The notes: generated by a model not told the origin, from the sequence alone. Shown: positions 1-7,025, counted from the stretch's first letter. The stretch is 7,026 bases of DNA from an uncultured Chitinophagaceae bacterium (GCA_903832075.1 CAILAF010000355.1:1-7026), one strand, 5' to 3'. Numbers and translations: made by a program.

Positions 1-431
1 AATTGTAATTTTTGGCTCATTCCTTTACTCAGGTCTTCAACTTTTTTATTCCACCAACTTTGCATTTCAAATCTCTTGAACCAGAATTTTATTTTTTCCA
101 ATGCTTCTGCTTTGCTTAATCCTTTTAGTTGAGCCAGATATAATGCTTGTTCTCCAATTTTCATTTTTTTATACAAACCACGTTCTTCGGGCATGTATCC
201 GATTTTAATTATATCATCAAGCGGATGGAATTTTTTTCCATCAAAAATAATTTCACCGCTATCAGGATAAAAAATTCCTGTTATCATTCTCAACAAAGTT
301 GTTTTACCGGCACCATTGGGACCTAATAAACCAAAAATGCTTCCTTTGTTAATATTGAAACTGATATCATCAACCGCTTTTTGTGTGGCAAAATATTTTT
401 TAAGATGATTAAGTTCTAAAATGTTACTCAT
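1..431 (-). CDS. ABC transporter ATP-binding protein, NatA/YhaQ type (partial, C-terminal part off the left edge)
   Basis: This is the N-terminal 143 residues of a cytoplasmic ABC ATPase that would power a membrane permease; the permease is not in the window and may lie further left. The start is the ATG read from position 431 down (protein begins MSNILELNHLKKYF). Visible motifs are Walker A GPNGAGKTT at residues 37-45, the Q-loop region GYMPEERGLYKKM at about 78-90, where Glu replaces the usual Gln, and the ABC signature LSKGMSQKLQ at 134-143. The PEERGLY and LSKGM variants are, to my knowledge, typical of the COG4152 (NatA/YhaQ) group of exporters rather than of solute importers. Walker B, the H-loop and any DUF4162 C-terminal domain lie outside the window. 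The gene is transcribed divergently from the secreted zinc enzyme at 581. The substrate cannot be told; sodium or drug export is only a guess by family. Confidence 0.93.
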   Translation of the reverse strand, partial: MSNILELNHLKKYFATQKAVDDISFNINKGSIFGLLGPNGAGKTTLLRMITGIFYPDSGEIIFDGKKFHPLDDIIKIGYMPEERGLYKKMKIGEQALYLAQLKGLSKAEALEKIKFWFKRFEMQSWWNKKVEDLSKGMSQKLQ

Positions 432-580
432 AAATATGATATCAAATTAAGTTTGAAACAGTATTACTAAATTTATTTGCGTATTGCATTTTAATTATTC
501 GTTGCACCATTCACACAAATATTACTTATTGGGGGCAAGTTTTGTAATAATATTGCAGTATACGCAAAAATTCTTTCCAC
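432..580. promoter_or_regulatory. Divergent intergenic region with a spaced inverted repeat
   Basis: These 149 bp separate the divergent ABC ATPase and zinc-enzyme genes, so both promoters should lie here. I see no perfect TAnnTTTG box on either strand. The nearest matches are AAGTTTTG at 537-544 (plus) and TTAATTTG on the minus strand just upstream of the ABC start, each with one mismatch and no well-placed -33 TTG. The most notable element is an inverted repeat: TTTGCGTATTGCA at 476-488 against TGCAGTATACGCAAA at 554-568. The right arm read in reverse is identical to the left arm except for two extra bases. It could bind a regulator shared by both genes, but that is inference. Confidence 0.4.
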
Positions 581-1582
581 ATGAACAAAGTTAAAAGATT
601 ATTTACCACAAGCTTGTTAATAACAGTTTTATTGATTACTGCAAGTTGGGGCTTTTTGGTACATAAAACCACACATCAATTGGCTATTTATGAATTGTCT
701 GGAAACATACAATCTTTTTTTTATAAGAATATGGATTATCTGGTAACTAATGCGCCAAGACCGGATATGCGCCGAAATAGTGATCCCACAGAAGCGACTA
801 AACATTTTATCGACTTTGAAGCTTATGGCGATTCGGCTGCATGGAAAATGCCTTTGCATTGGAATGATGCAGTTGCTAAATACTCGCAAGATACTTTGTT
901 GAAATATGGTTATGTGCCTTATCATGTTATTTACATGAAAAATAAATTAACTGAAGCTTTTAAAAATGGCAATAAAGACAGCATTTTATTTTATGCTGCA
1001 GATATTGGACATTATATTGAAGATGCTAATGTGCCCTTACATACTACTACAAATTATGACGGTCAATTAACAAATCAAAAAGGAATACATGCTTTATGGG
1101 AAAGCGTCGTTCCCGAAATTGAAATCACTAATTATAATTTGTATTCTACTCATAAAGCCGTTTATTTAAAACAACCTGAATTGGCAATATGGAGCGCAGT
1201 AAGAAAATCTTTTTTATTGCTGAATGATGTATTTGGAAAAGAAAAAGAGGTTAGTAAAAATTTTACAGATAGTACAAAGTATAGAGTACAAATGCAAAGA
1301 GGACGCCAAGTAAAATATTATACTACTGCATTTGCAAAAGCGTATGGCGAAGCATTAAAAAATTCTATCAATGAACAATTAATTAGTTCGGCAAATTTGG
1401 TTGCTGATTTTTGGTTCACTGCTTGGGTGGATGCCGGAAAGCCAGAACTGTCAAGCCTTTCGGTAATAAATGATAATGATATAAATGCATTAGGAAAAGA
1501 AATGGAGTCGTTTAAAAAGAATACTTTAATAAAAAATGAATTATTGCTTTCGAAGAAAGAGAATAAAAAATCTGATGATTAA
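581..1582 (+). CDS. Secreted zinc-dependent phospholipase C / S1-P1 nuclease superfamily protein
   Basis: This is a predicted exported phosphodiesterase with a trinuclear zinc site, of the fold shared by bacterial phospholipase C and fungal S1/P1 nucleases. Residues 1-22 form a Sec signal peptide (basic MNKVKR, then a hydrophobic stretch ending ITAS). Cleavage there would leave Trp23 as the mature N-terminus, which in this superfamily is itself a zinc ligand. Further likely ligands follow family spacing: H28 (five after the Trp, as in S1/P1), D78 and H93, the H144-x3-D148-x5-H154 block (DIGHYIEDANVPLH), and H170-x3-E174 (HALWE). All nine expected ligands can be placed, so the enzyme is probably active. 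The substrate (phospholipid, RNA or DNA) cannot be decided. The lysine-rich C-terminus overlaps the convergent FAD gene by 71 bp. No Shine-Dalgarno precedes the ATG, which is usual in Bacteroidota. Confidence 0.85.
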   Translation: MNKVKRLFTTSLLITVLLITASWGFLVHKTTHQLAIYELSGNIQSFFYKNMDYLVTNAPRPDMRRNSDPTEATKHFIDFEAYGDSAAWKMPLHWNDAVAKYSQDTLLKYGYVPYHVIYMKNKLTEAFKNGNKDSILFYAADIGHYIEDANVPLHTTTNYDGQLTNQKGIHALWESVVPEIEITNYNLYSTHKAVYLKQPELAIWSAVRKSFLLLNDVFGKEKEVSKNFTDSTKYRVQMQRGRQVKYYTTAFAKAYGEALKNSINEQLISSANLVADFWFTAWVDAGKPELSSLSVINDNDINALGKEMESFKKNTLIKNELLLSKKENKKSDD

Positions 1583-3197
1583 ATTGGTTTGATTTTATTG
1601 TTTTTAGAATTTGTTGTGCAATTATAGTTGCAACTTTATCACCATCCATTGCTGCACTAACAATACCACCGGCATAACCTGCACCTTCACCGCAAGGATA
1701 TAAATTTTTTATTTGCAGATGTTGTAATGTTTCTGAATCTCTTGGAATGCGAACAGGAGAAGATGTTCTGCTTTCTGTTGCAACAATTACCGCATCATTG
1801 GTATAATAATTTTTTATTTTTTTACCAAATGATTTAAATCCTTCCTGCAAATTTTTATAAATAAAATCGGGTAGAACTGTTTGCAAATTTGTTGAATGAA
1901 TGCCTGGTAAATAGCTGCAATCAGGTAATGAAGAAGAAAATTTTTGATTACAAAAATCAACCATTCTTTGTGCAGGTGCCACAAATTTTCCACCACCGGC
2001 AATAAATGATTTTTGTTCAACCATTTGCTGGAAATGCATTAATAATAAAGGATTATTTTGATTGTAACTTGCAAGTTGAGACTTGTAAGTTTTTATTTCT
2101 TTCCATGCATCTTTTTCATCAACACTTACTACAATACCACTATTGGCAAATCGATTGTTTCTTTTAGATGGGCTCCATCCGTTTACAACTAATTCATTCG
2201 GCTGTGTTGCAGCAGGGGCAATGATTCCGCCAGGGCACATGCAAAAACTGAAAACACCTTTTCCATTAACTTGTTCAACTAAATTATAAGATGATGGTGG
2301 TAAATTTTCATCACGAATTGCACAATGATATTGAATAGAATCAATTAATGTTTGTGGATGTTCAACTCTAACACCTAATGCAAAAGGTTTTGATTCAATC
2401 AATATTTTTTTTGAATAGAGTAATTCAAAAATATCACGAGCTGAATGCCCGGTTGCTAATATAACTGCATCAGCTTTTATAGAATCCTTGTCTGCGGTGG
2501 TTACACCTTTAATGATATCATCTTCAATAATAAAATCGGTTACTTTTTTTTCAAACAAAAAAATACCACCATGCTCAATAATACATTCCCGCATGGCAGT
2601 AATAATATTTGGTAATTTATTTGTTCCAATATGCGGATGTGCTTCGTATAAGATTTTTTCTTCTGCACCAAACTGTACAAATAGATTTAAAATTCTATTG
2701 ATACTACCACGTTTATTACTTCGAGTATATAATTTTCCATCGCTGTAAGTTCCTGCACCACCTTCACCAAAACAATAATTGCTTTCGCCATTTATAATTC
2801 CTTCTTTATTCAGTATGGCTAAATCTTTTCTTCTTGCACGAACATCTTTTCCTCTTTCCAAAATAATTGGTTGAATACCTTGTTCCAATAATTTTAATGC
2901 CGCAAATAATCCAGCCGGACCGGCGCCAACAATAATTATTTTTTTATTGGAATGATGAACTTCTTTAAAATTAATTTTATCAATTTCTCTTTGATGAAAT
3001 GGTTCGTTGATAAAAGTTTGTAATGAAAGATTAATCCAGATTTGTTGTCGGCTTCTTGCATCAATGGATTGTTTAGTTTTATAGAAGCCGCTAATATCAT
3101 TGATGCTTTTACCTATTATTTTTGCAAGATATTCTTTAATGATGGTATCATTCAAAGCCTCATTGGGCTTAAGCTTGATAGATATTTCTTTTTGCAT
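1512..3197 (-). CDS. FAD-dependent dehydrogenase of the COG2509 type
   Basis: This 561-residue cytoplasmic flavoprotein belongs to an abundant family whose substrate is not established. An N-terminal domain of about 80 residues carries the family-like KTKQSIDARSR segment (41-50). The Rossmann FAD site follows: GAGPAGLFAALKL at 91-103 with the ribose-binding acidic residue E114 in ILERG. Next come the conserved GEGGAGTYSDGKL (144-156), a CMCPGG motif (319-324) and the second flavin motif YPCGEGAGYAGGIVSAAMDG (500-519). Two cysteines in CMCPGG could be redox-active, but that is inference. It lies 37 bp downstream of the DUF3127 gene on the same strand and is probably co-transcribed with it. The last 25 or so residues extend past the point where I expect family members to end, and they are encoded antisense to the end of the zinc-enzyme gene. 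The start at 3197 fits because the N-terminus MQKEISIKL aligns with the usual family beginning. Confidence 0.9.
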   Translation of the reverse strand: MQKEISIKLKPNEALNDTIIKEYLAKIIGKSINDISGFYKTKQSIDARSRQQIWINLSLQTFINEPFHQREIDKINFKEVHHSNKKIIIVGAGPAGLFAALKLLEQGIQPIILERGKDVRARRKDLAILNKEGIINGESNYCFGEGGAGTYSDGKLYTRSNKRGSINRILNLFVQFGAEEKILYEAHPHIGTNKLPNIITAMRECIIEHGGIFLFEKKVTDFIIEDDIIKGVTTADKDSIKADAVILATGHSARDIFELLYSKKILIESKPFALGVRVEHPQTLIDSIQYHCAIRDENLPPSSYNLVEQVNGKGVFSFCMCPGGIIAPAATQPNELVVNGWSPSKRNNRFANSGIVVSVDEKDAWKEIKTYKSQLASYNQNNPLLLMHFQQMVEQKSFIAGGGKFVAPAQRMVDFCNQKFSSSLPDCSYLPGIHSTNLQTVLPDFIYKNLQEGFKSFGKKIKNYYTNDAVIVATESRTSSPVRIPRDSETLQHLQIKNLYPCGEGAGYAGGIVSAAMDGDKVATIIAQQILKTIKSNQFNHQIFYSLSSKAIIHFLLKYSF

Positions 3198-3234
3198 GTT
3201 GTTAGGTGTTTATCCTAAAAAAACAAAAATTATT

Positions 3235-3603
3235 TTAGAACGGAAGATCGTCTACTGCATCTGGTGGTGGAGTATCGGAAATAAAATCCGGAGCAGGATT
3301 TTGTTCGCCCATTTTTACTGTTTCCATTCTCCATGCATCTAAATTAGTAATATAATTTTCTTTACCATCTTTCACCCATTTTGTTCCTTTTATATTAAAC
3401 AACACTTTTACTTCATCACCAATATTAAATTTATCCGGCAATGCAGTTTTATCCTGTACACATTGAAATTTTACATAGTTTGTAATTGTTCTTCCTCCAA
3501 TATCTTCCGATTTCTCAATCACAAATTCTCTTGTTTTAAAAGTTTCTGTTCGTTGCACGACATTAAATTTAGCAACCAGTTTACCAATGATTTCGTAACT
3601 CAT
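3235..3603 (-). CDS. DUF3127 protein with an SSB-like acidic C-terminal tip
   Basis: This is a 122-residue protein of the DUF3127 family, which I know as a Bacteroidota family of undefined role. The core (about 1-95) is rich in short beta strands and has recognisable stretches: TREFVIE (24-30), YVKFQC (43-48), GDEVKVLFN (62-70) and YITNLDAWRME (84-94). This pattern fits a small beta-barrel of the OB type. After a proline-rich linker (about 102-115) the protein ends DDLPF, very like the acidic tip of bacterial single-stranded DNA-binding protein (SSB), which recruits repair and replication partners. A role in single-stranded DNA metabolism is therefore a reasonable inference, not shown. It is the first gene of a probable two-gene operon with the FAD protein, behind a good promoter only about 20 bp upstream. 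No Shine-Dalgarno is seen. Confidence 0.9.
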   Translation of the reverse strand: MSYEIIGKLVAKFNVVQRTETFKTREFVIEKSEDIGGRTITNYVKFQCVQDKTALPDKFNIGDEVKVLFNIKGTKWVKDGKENYITNLDAWRMETVKMGEQNPAPDFISDTPPPDAVDDLPF

Positions 3604-3620
3604 AATATTTTATTTCATCG

Positions 3621-3651
3621 CAAATGTATTGAATCAATATCCAAAATTCAG
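3621..3651 (-). promoter_or_regulatory. Bacteroidota-type sigma-ABfr promoter for the DUF3127-FAD operon
   Basis: On the minus strand the sequence TACATTTG (3628 down to 3621) is a perfect match to the Bacteroidota -7 consensus TAnnTTTG. A CTG at 3651-3649, one base off the -33 TTG, lies exactly 20 bp upstream, within the usual spacing. Transcription would begin at about 3614-3616, giving a very short leader of roughly 12 bases before the ATG at 3603. Confidence 0.55.
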
Positions 3652-3712
3652 TAATAAAAAATGTTTTATTCTTTCATAAAATTTGTAAATTACAATTTCA
3701 TCTAACTGTCGC

Positions 3713-4456
3713 ATGAAACAAAGAAAATCAGTATATATTTTCATTCTATGTTCTATTTTCTTTTCTGCGAAAAATTTTGCTCAAGATGTTACAGTTGAAT
3801 TTAAAAATTATAAGATTGTTTCTCAATTAAAACAAGACAGCAATTTTATAAAATGGTTGGTTCCTTATGCCGATAGTATGCACCGTAGTATGAATAAGGT
3901 AATTGGTTTTTCTGTTTCAACATTACTGAATAAGCAACCCGAAAGTTCTTTAGGAAATTTTATGGCAGATTGCATGAAAGAAATGGCAGAGAAAAAATTT
4001 AATAAAAGAATTGATGTTGCATTTATAAATTTTGGCGGCATTCGTTCGTATATTCCTAAAGGTGATATAACACTTGGCAGAGTGTATGAATTAATGCCTT
4101 TTGATAATTTAATTGTATTGCAAACTGTTAAAGGAAATGTTTTAAAAAGTTTTTTAGATAAGATCGCAAATGCAGGTGGATGGCCATTATCAGGCTTAAC
4201 AATGAAAATGCAAAATGGTATAGCAATAAATATTTTGATTGATGATAAGCCATTAAATGAAAACGCAGATTATGTTATAGCCAATACCGATTATGTAGCC
4301 AATGGTGGCGATGATTGTGCCATGCTGAAGAATATTTCTAAACAAAACATAGGTTATCTTTTAAGAGATGCATTGATTGAATATATTTTAATTTTCACGC
4401 AACAATCAAAACCTATTGAAGCAAAAATGGATAATAGAATTATTTATGCAAATTGA
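3713..4456 (+). CDS. 5'-nucleotidase C-terminal (substrate-binding) domain protein, stand-alone
   Basis: This 247-residue exported protein matches only the C-terminal domain of UshA-type 5'-nucleotidases, the domain that binds the nucleotide base. Residues 1-23 are a Sec signal peptide (MKQRKS, hydrophobic core, ending NFA before Gln24). The Cys at 13 is not in a proper lipobox. Domain landmarks in order are ESSLGNFMADCM (77-88), INFGGIRSYIPKGDITLG (105-122, with the NxGGIR substrate loop), YELMPFDN (125-132), GGWPLSGLTM (155-164) and DYVANGGDD (193-201). No metallophosphatase motifs are present, so it cannot hydrolyse phosphate esters alone. The catalytic half is the next gene, which starts 11 bp before this one ends, so the two are probably translationally coupled and their products probably work together. 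I see no convincing promoter or Shine-Dalgarno in the 109 bp upstream. Confidence 0.9.
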   Translation: MKQRKSVYIFILCSIFFSAKNFAQDVTVEFKNYKIVSQLKQDSNFIKWLVPYADSMHRSMNKVIGFSVSTLLNKQPESSLGNFMADCMKEMAEKKFNKRIDVAFINFGGIRSYIPKGDITLGRVYELMPFDNLIVLQTVKGNVLKSFLDKIANAGGWPLSGLTMKMQNGIAINILIDDKPLNENADYVIANTDYVANGGDDCAMLKNISKQNIGYLLRDALIEYILIFTQQSKPIEAKMDNRIIYAN

Positions 4457-5384
4457 TAGACGATATTTTTTAAAGAAAACAGCAATAGCCGGTGGAGTGA
4501 TTGCGGCATCTTCATTATTCCCCAAAAATATTTTTGCAAATAATGAAGAAACAAATTCTATTAGCATTTTGCATACTAATGATGTTCATTCTCATTTAGA
4601 ACCTTTTCCAATGGATAGCAGTCAATATGCAGGTTTAGGTGGTATAGCTGCAAGAGCTGAATTAATTAAACAAATAAGAAGTAATGTTGAACATGTTTTA
4701 TTACTTGATGCCGGAGATGTTTTTCAAGGAACGCCTTTTTTTAATATTTATAAAGGGGAACCTGAAATAAAAGCAATGAGTATGATGGGGTACGATGCCA
4801 TAACTATTGGTAATCATGATTTCGATGCGGGATTAGAAAATTTTGCCAATCAATTACAGTTTGCAAAATTTCCTGTTGTTATTTGTAATTATGATTTTTC
4901 TCATACATCCATGGAAAATAAAGCGATACCATATAAAATATTTTTCAAAGGGAAATTAAAGATTGGTATATTAGGTGTGGGTATTGAATTGAATGGATTG
5001 GTGCCCGATGAATTATTTGGGAAAACTATTTATTTAGAACCCATTGAACATGCTAACAAAACTGCTGCATACTTACGAAAGCAAGGCTGCGACTTGATTA
5101 TATGCCTTTCGCATTTAGGAGATAGGTATTTTGATGATAAAGTTAGCGATGAAATTTTGGCGAAAGAATGTTATGATATAGATTTAATAATTGGTGGGCA
5201 TACGCATAAATTTTTTGATTCGCCAAGAGTTTATCGTAATAGAAATAATGGTAATACGGTGGTTAATCAAGTTGGTTGGGCTGGTTTACAGTTGGGGAGA
5301 TTAGACTATTCTTTTGCTAGAATGCAGCAAAAAAAGTTAGTAAAAGCTCATAATGTTGCTATAAGGGAAAAAACAAATGAATAA
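4446..5384 (+). CDS. Metallophosphatase, 5'-nucleotidase catalytic domain, Tat-exported
   Basis: This 312-residue protein is the catalytic half of a UshA-like 5'-nucleotidase and removes phosphate from nucleotides or related esters in the periplasm, using two metal ions. I chose the ATG at 4446, which gives a proper twin-arginine signal: DRRYFLKK (4-11), a hydrophobic stretch, then IFA at 29-31 as a likely cleavage point. An in-frame TTG at 4416 would add ten residues ahead of it and is less likely. Calcineurin-type motifs are all present: TNDVH (44-48), DAGDVFQG (88-95), GNHDFD (122-127), LSHLGD (221-226) and GGHTH (250-254). It lacks the C-terminal nucleotidase domain, which is the preceding gene; the two overlap by 11 bp. 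Tat export suggests the protein folds and takes up metal in the cytoplasm. Nucleotides are the likely substrate, though specificity is inferred. Confidence 0.9.
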   Translation: MQIDRRYFLKKTAIAGGVIAASSLFPKNIFANNEETNSISILHTNDVHSHLEPFPMDSSQYAGLGGIAARAELIKQIRSNVEHVLLLDAGDVFQGTPFFNIYKGEPEIKAMSMMGYDAITIGNHDFDAGLENFANQLQFAKFPVVICNYDFSHTSMENKAIPYKIFFKGKLKIGILGVGIELNGLVPDELFGKTIYLEPIEHANKTAAYLRKQGCDLIICLSHLGDRYFDDKVSDEILAKECYDIDLIIGGHTHKFFDSPRVYRNRNNGNTVVNQVGWAGLQLGRLDYSFARMQQKKLVKAHNVAIREKTNE

Positions 5385-5527
5385 AAAATTTTTTTTTCAA
5401 CATAAAGTTTACATATTCGCATTCCGTCCGAAGTTTTTTAGCAATCAAAAAAATTGTTTGAAAAATTGGACGGGAGAAAAACTGAAACAATAACTAACTA
5501 ACATCATTATAAATTCTTTTATTTTTT
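5385..5527 (+). promoter_or_regulatory. dnaA leader with a predicted GC-rich stem
   Basis: This is the 143-bp region between the nucleotidase operon and dnaA. It begins with six A and nine T (5383-5397). An inverted repeat pairs 5422-5431 (TTCCGTCCGA) with 5466-5475 (TTGGACGGGA), giving ten pairs of which two are G-U, around a 34-base AT-rich loop; it stands out in otherwise GC-poor DNA. A triple TAAC tandem occupies 5491-5502. I find no perfect TAnnTTTG box and no Shine-Dalgarno; the bases just before the ATG are almost all A/T. No cluster of TTATnCACA DnaA boxes is visible, so neither an origin nor DnaA autoregulation is supported here. Confidence 0.4.
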
Positions 5528-6955
5528 ATGGCCAAGACTGCTGAATCCGTTTGGAACAATTGCTTGAAGATTATTAAAGACATTGTAGAATGGCAACATT
5601 TTAAAACATGGTTTGAGCCAATCAATCCAGTTGAATTAAAATCAAATGTTTTAATGATTCAAGTGCCAAGTCAATTCTTTTATGAATATCTTGAAGAGCA
5701 TTATGTGAATTTACTTGCTAAAACATTGAAACGTGAATTAGGCAAAGATGCAAGATTAGAATATCGCATTATGGTTGATAGCGGTAATGGTAGAAATGGA
5801 AGTATGGATTTGCCTGCAAGTGGTATGAAAACATTTAGTAACAATGAAATGAATTTTCCTTTGGTAATAGATAATCCTGTAAAAAATCCTTTTGTAATTC
5901 CTGGTTTAAAGAAAATGCAAATCGATCCGCAATTAAATTCAACTTATACTTTCGATTCGTTTATAGAAGGCGATTGTAATCGTGTGGCACGTCGTGCGGG
6001 TAAAACAGTTGCTGAAAAACCTGGTGGTAACTCATTCAATCCTTTGGTAATCTATGGTGGCGTTGGATTAGGCAAAACACATTTGGCACAAGCCATTGGT
6101 AATGATGTTAAACGTTTGCATCCACATAAAGTAGTATTATATGTAAGCAGTGAAAAATTTATTAATCAATTTCAAGATCACGGTCGTAATAATGCTATCA
6201 ATGATTTTATACATTTTTATCAATTGATTGATGTATTAATTATTGATGATGTTCAATTTTTTGCAAGAGCAGAGAAAAGTCAGGATGCATTCTTCGCCAT
6301 CTTCAATCATTTGCATCAAAGTGGAAAACAATTGGTATTGACTTCTGATAAATCGCCAAAAGATTTGGATGGGATGCAAGAAAGATTGTTGAGTCGCTTT
6401 CGTTGGGGCTTAAGTGCTGACTTGCAATTACCGGATTATGAAACAAGGATTGAGATATTAGAACGTAAAATGAAGAATGATGGTTTAGATATGAGTAAAG
6501 AAGTTGTAAAATATGTTGCATATAATATTAGTACCAATGTTCGTGAGTTAGAAGGTGCATTAATTTCTTTGCTGGCACAATCATCATTAAATAAAAAGGA
6601 TATTGATTTGGAATTAGCGAAGAAAGTGTTGAGGAACTTTGTTAAAACAAGTAGTAAAGAAATCACTATTGATGCCATTCAAAAAATGGTTTGCGAATAT
6701 TTTGCAGTTCCATACGAAAAACTATTGCACAAAACTCGTAAACGCGAAATAGTACAAGCTCGTCAGATAACAATGTATCTCGCAAAAGCATTTACAAAAA
6801 ATTCTTTGAAAACTATTGGCGAACATTTTGGTGGAAGAGATCATACAACAGTTATTCATTCTTGTCAAACTGTAAAAGATTTAATGGATACCGATTCTAT
6901 TTTCCGCGAAAATGTAATGGAGTTAACGCAAAAAGTGCAATTGGCAGCCATGTAA
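5528..6955 (+). CDS. dnaA: Chromosomal replication initiator protein DnaA
   Basis: DnaA binds DnaA boxes at the origin, melts the DNA as an ATP-bound filament and loads the replicative helicase. The 475 residues contain all four domains. Domain I (about 1-80) has the W-x5-I...W-x5-TWFEPI pattern used for self-assembly and helicase contact. Domain II is a variable linker (about 81-135). Domain III is the AAA+ core, with Walker A GGVGLGKTH (177-185), Walker B LIIDDVQFF (237-245), sensor I TSDK (272-275), the arginine finger R290 in LLSRF and sensor II around R339 in NVRELEGAL. Domain IV carries the DNA-binding helix-turn-helix and the signature GGRDHTTVIHS (435-445). Length is normal for the family and nothing appears missing. 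The ATG fits the conserved N-terminus. It is followed by its own terminator, so it is probably monocistronic unless it receives read-through from the nucleotidase genes. Confidence 0.99.
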   Translation: MAKTAESVWNNCLKIIKDIVEWQHFKTWFEPINPVELKSNVLMIQVPSQFFYEYLEEHYVNLLAKTLKRELGKDARLEYRIMVDSGNGRNGSMDLPASGMKTFSNNEMNFPLVIDNPVKNPFVIPGLKKMQIDPQLNSTYTFDSFIEGDCNRVARRAGKTVAEKPGGNSFNPLVIYGGVGLGKTHLAQAIGNDVKRLHPHKVVLYVSSEKFINQFQDHGRNNAINDFIHFYQLIDVLIIDDVQFFARAEKSQDAFFAIFNHLHQSGKQLVLTSDKSPKDLDGMQERLLSRFRWGLSADLQLPDYETRIEILERKMKNDGLDMSKEVVKYVAYNISTNVRELEGALISLLAQSSLNKKDIDLELAKKVLRNFVKTSSKEITIDAIQKMVCEYFAVPYEKLLHKTRKREIVQARQITMYLAKAFTKNSLKTIGEHFGGRDHTTVIHSCQTVKDLMDTDSIFRENVMELTQKVQLAAM

Positions 6956-6982
6956 TTTTATTATAATAATTTCTTTATTTAT

Positions 6983-7025
6983 AAATCTAAATGCTGAGTA
7001 TAAAACAATCAGTATTTAGATTTTT
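6983..7025 (+). terminator. Intrinsic terminator downstream of dnaA
   Basis: A 15-bp stem pairs 6983-6997 with 7009-7023, with one G-U pair (6993/7013) and an 11-base loop. The 3' arm runs into a T tract at 7021-7025. It starts 27 bases after the dnaA stop. The matching A-run on the other arm is short, so efficient termination from the opposite direction is less certain. Confidence 0.8.

Noticed and set aside
537..544. AAGTTTTG as a promoter -7 box for the zinc-enzyme gene
   Set aside because: It has one mismatch to TAnnTTTG and no TTG at the expected 19-21 bp upstream.
2488..2748. Open frame on the plus strand inside the FAD gene, and similar antisense frames inside the zinc-enzyme gene and dnaA
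   Set aside because: They lie wholly within well-supported genes on the opposite strand, have no recognisable domain, and look like by-products of the coding frames.
3202..3218. TTAGG/CCTAA hairpin just before the FAD gene start
   Set aside because: Only five pairs, mostly A-T, with a 7-base loop; it could arise by chance in this AT-rich gap.
4416..4445. TTG start giving a longer metallophosphatase
   Set aside because: It would put ten extra residues before the twin-arginine signal and lie deeper inside the upstream gene; the ATG at 4446 gives a standard Tat signal.
5383..5397. A6-T9 run after the nucleotidase gene as an intrinsic terminator
   Set aside because: The T tract is suggestive, but no stable GC-containing stem precedes it; A pairing with T without a loop would be weak.
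5385..5527. Possible replication origin next to dnaA
   Set aside because: There is no cluster of TTATnCACA-like boxes here or after dnaA; the best look-alikes (such as TTTTCAACA near 5393) have two mismatches. Adjacency to dnaA alone is not evidence in Bacteroidota.
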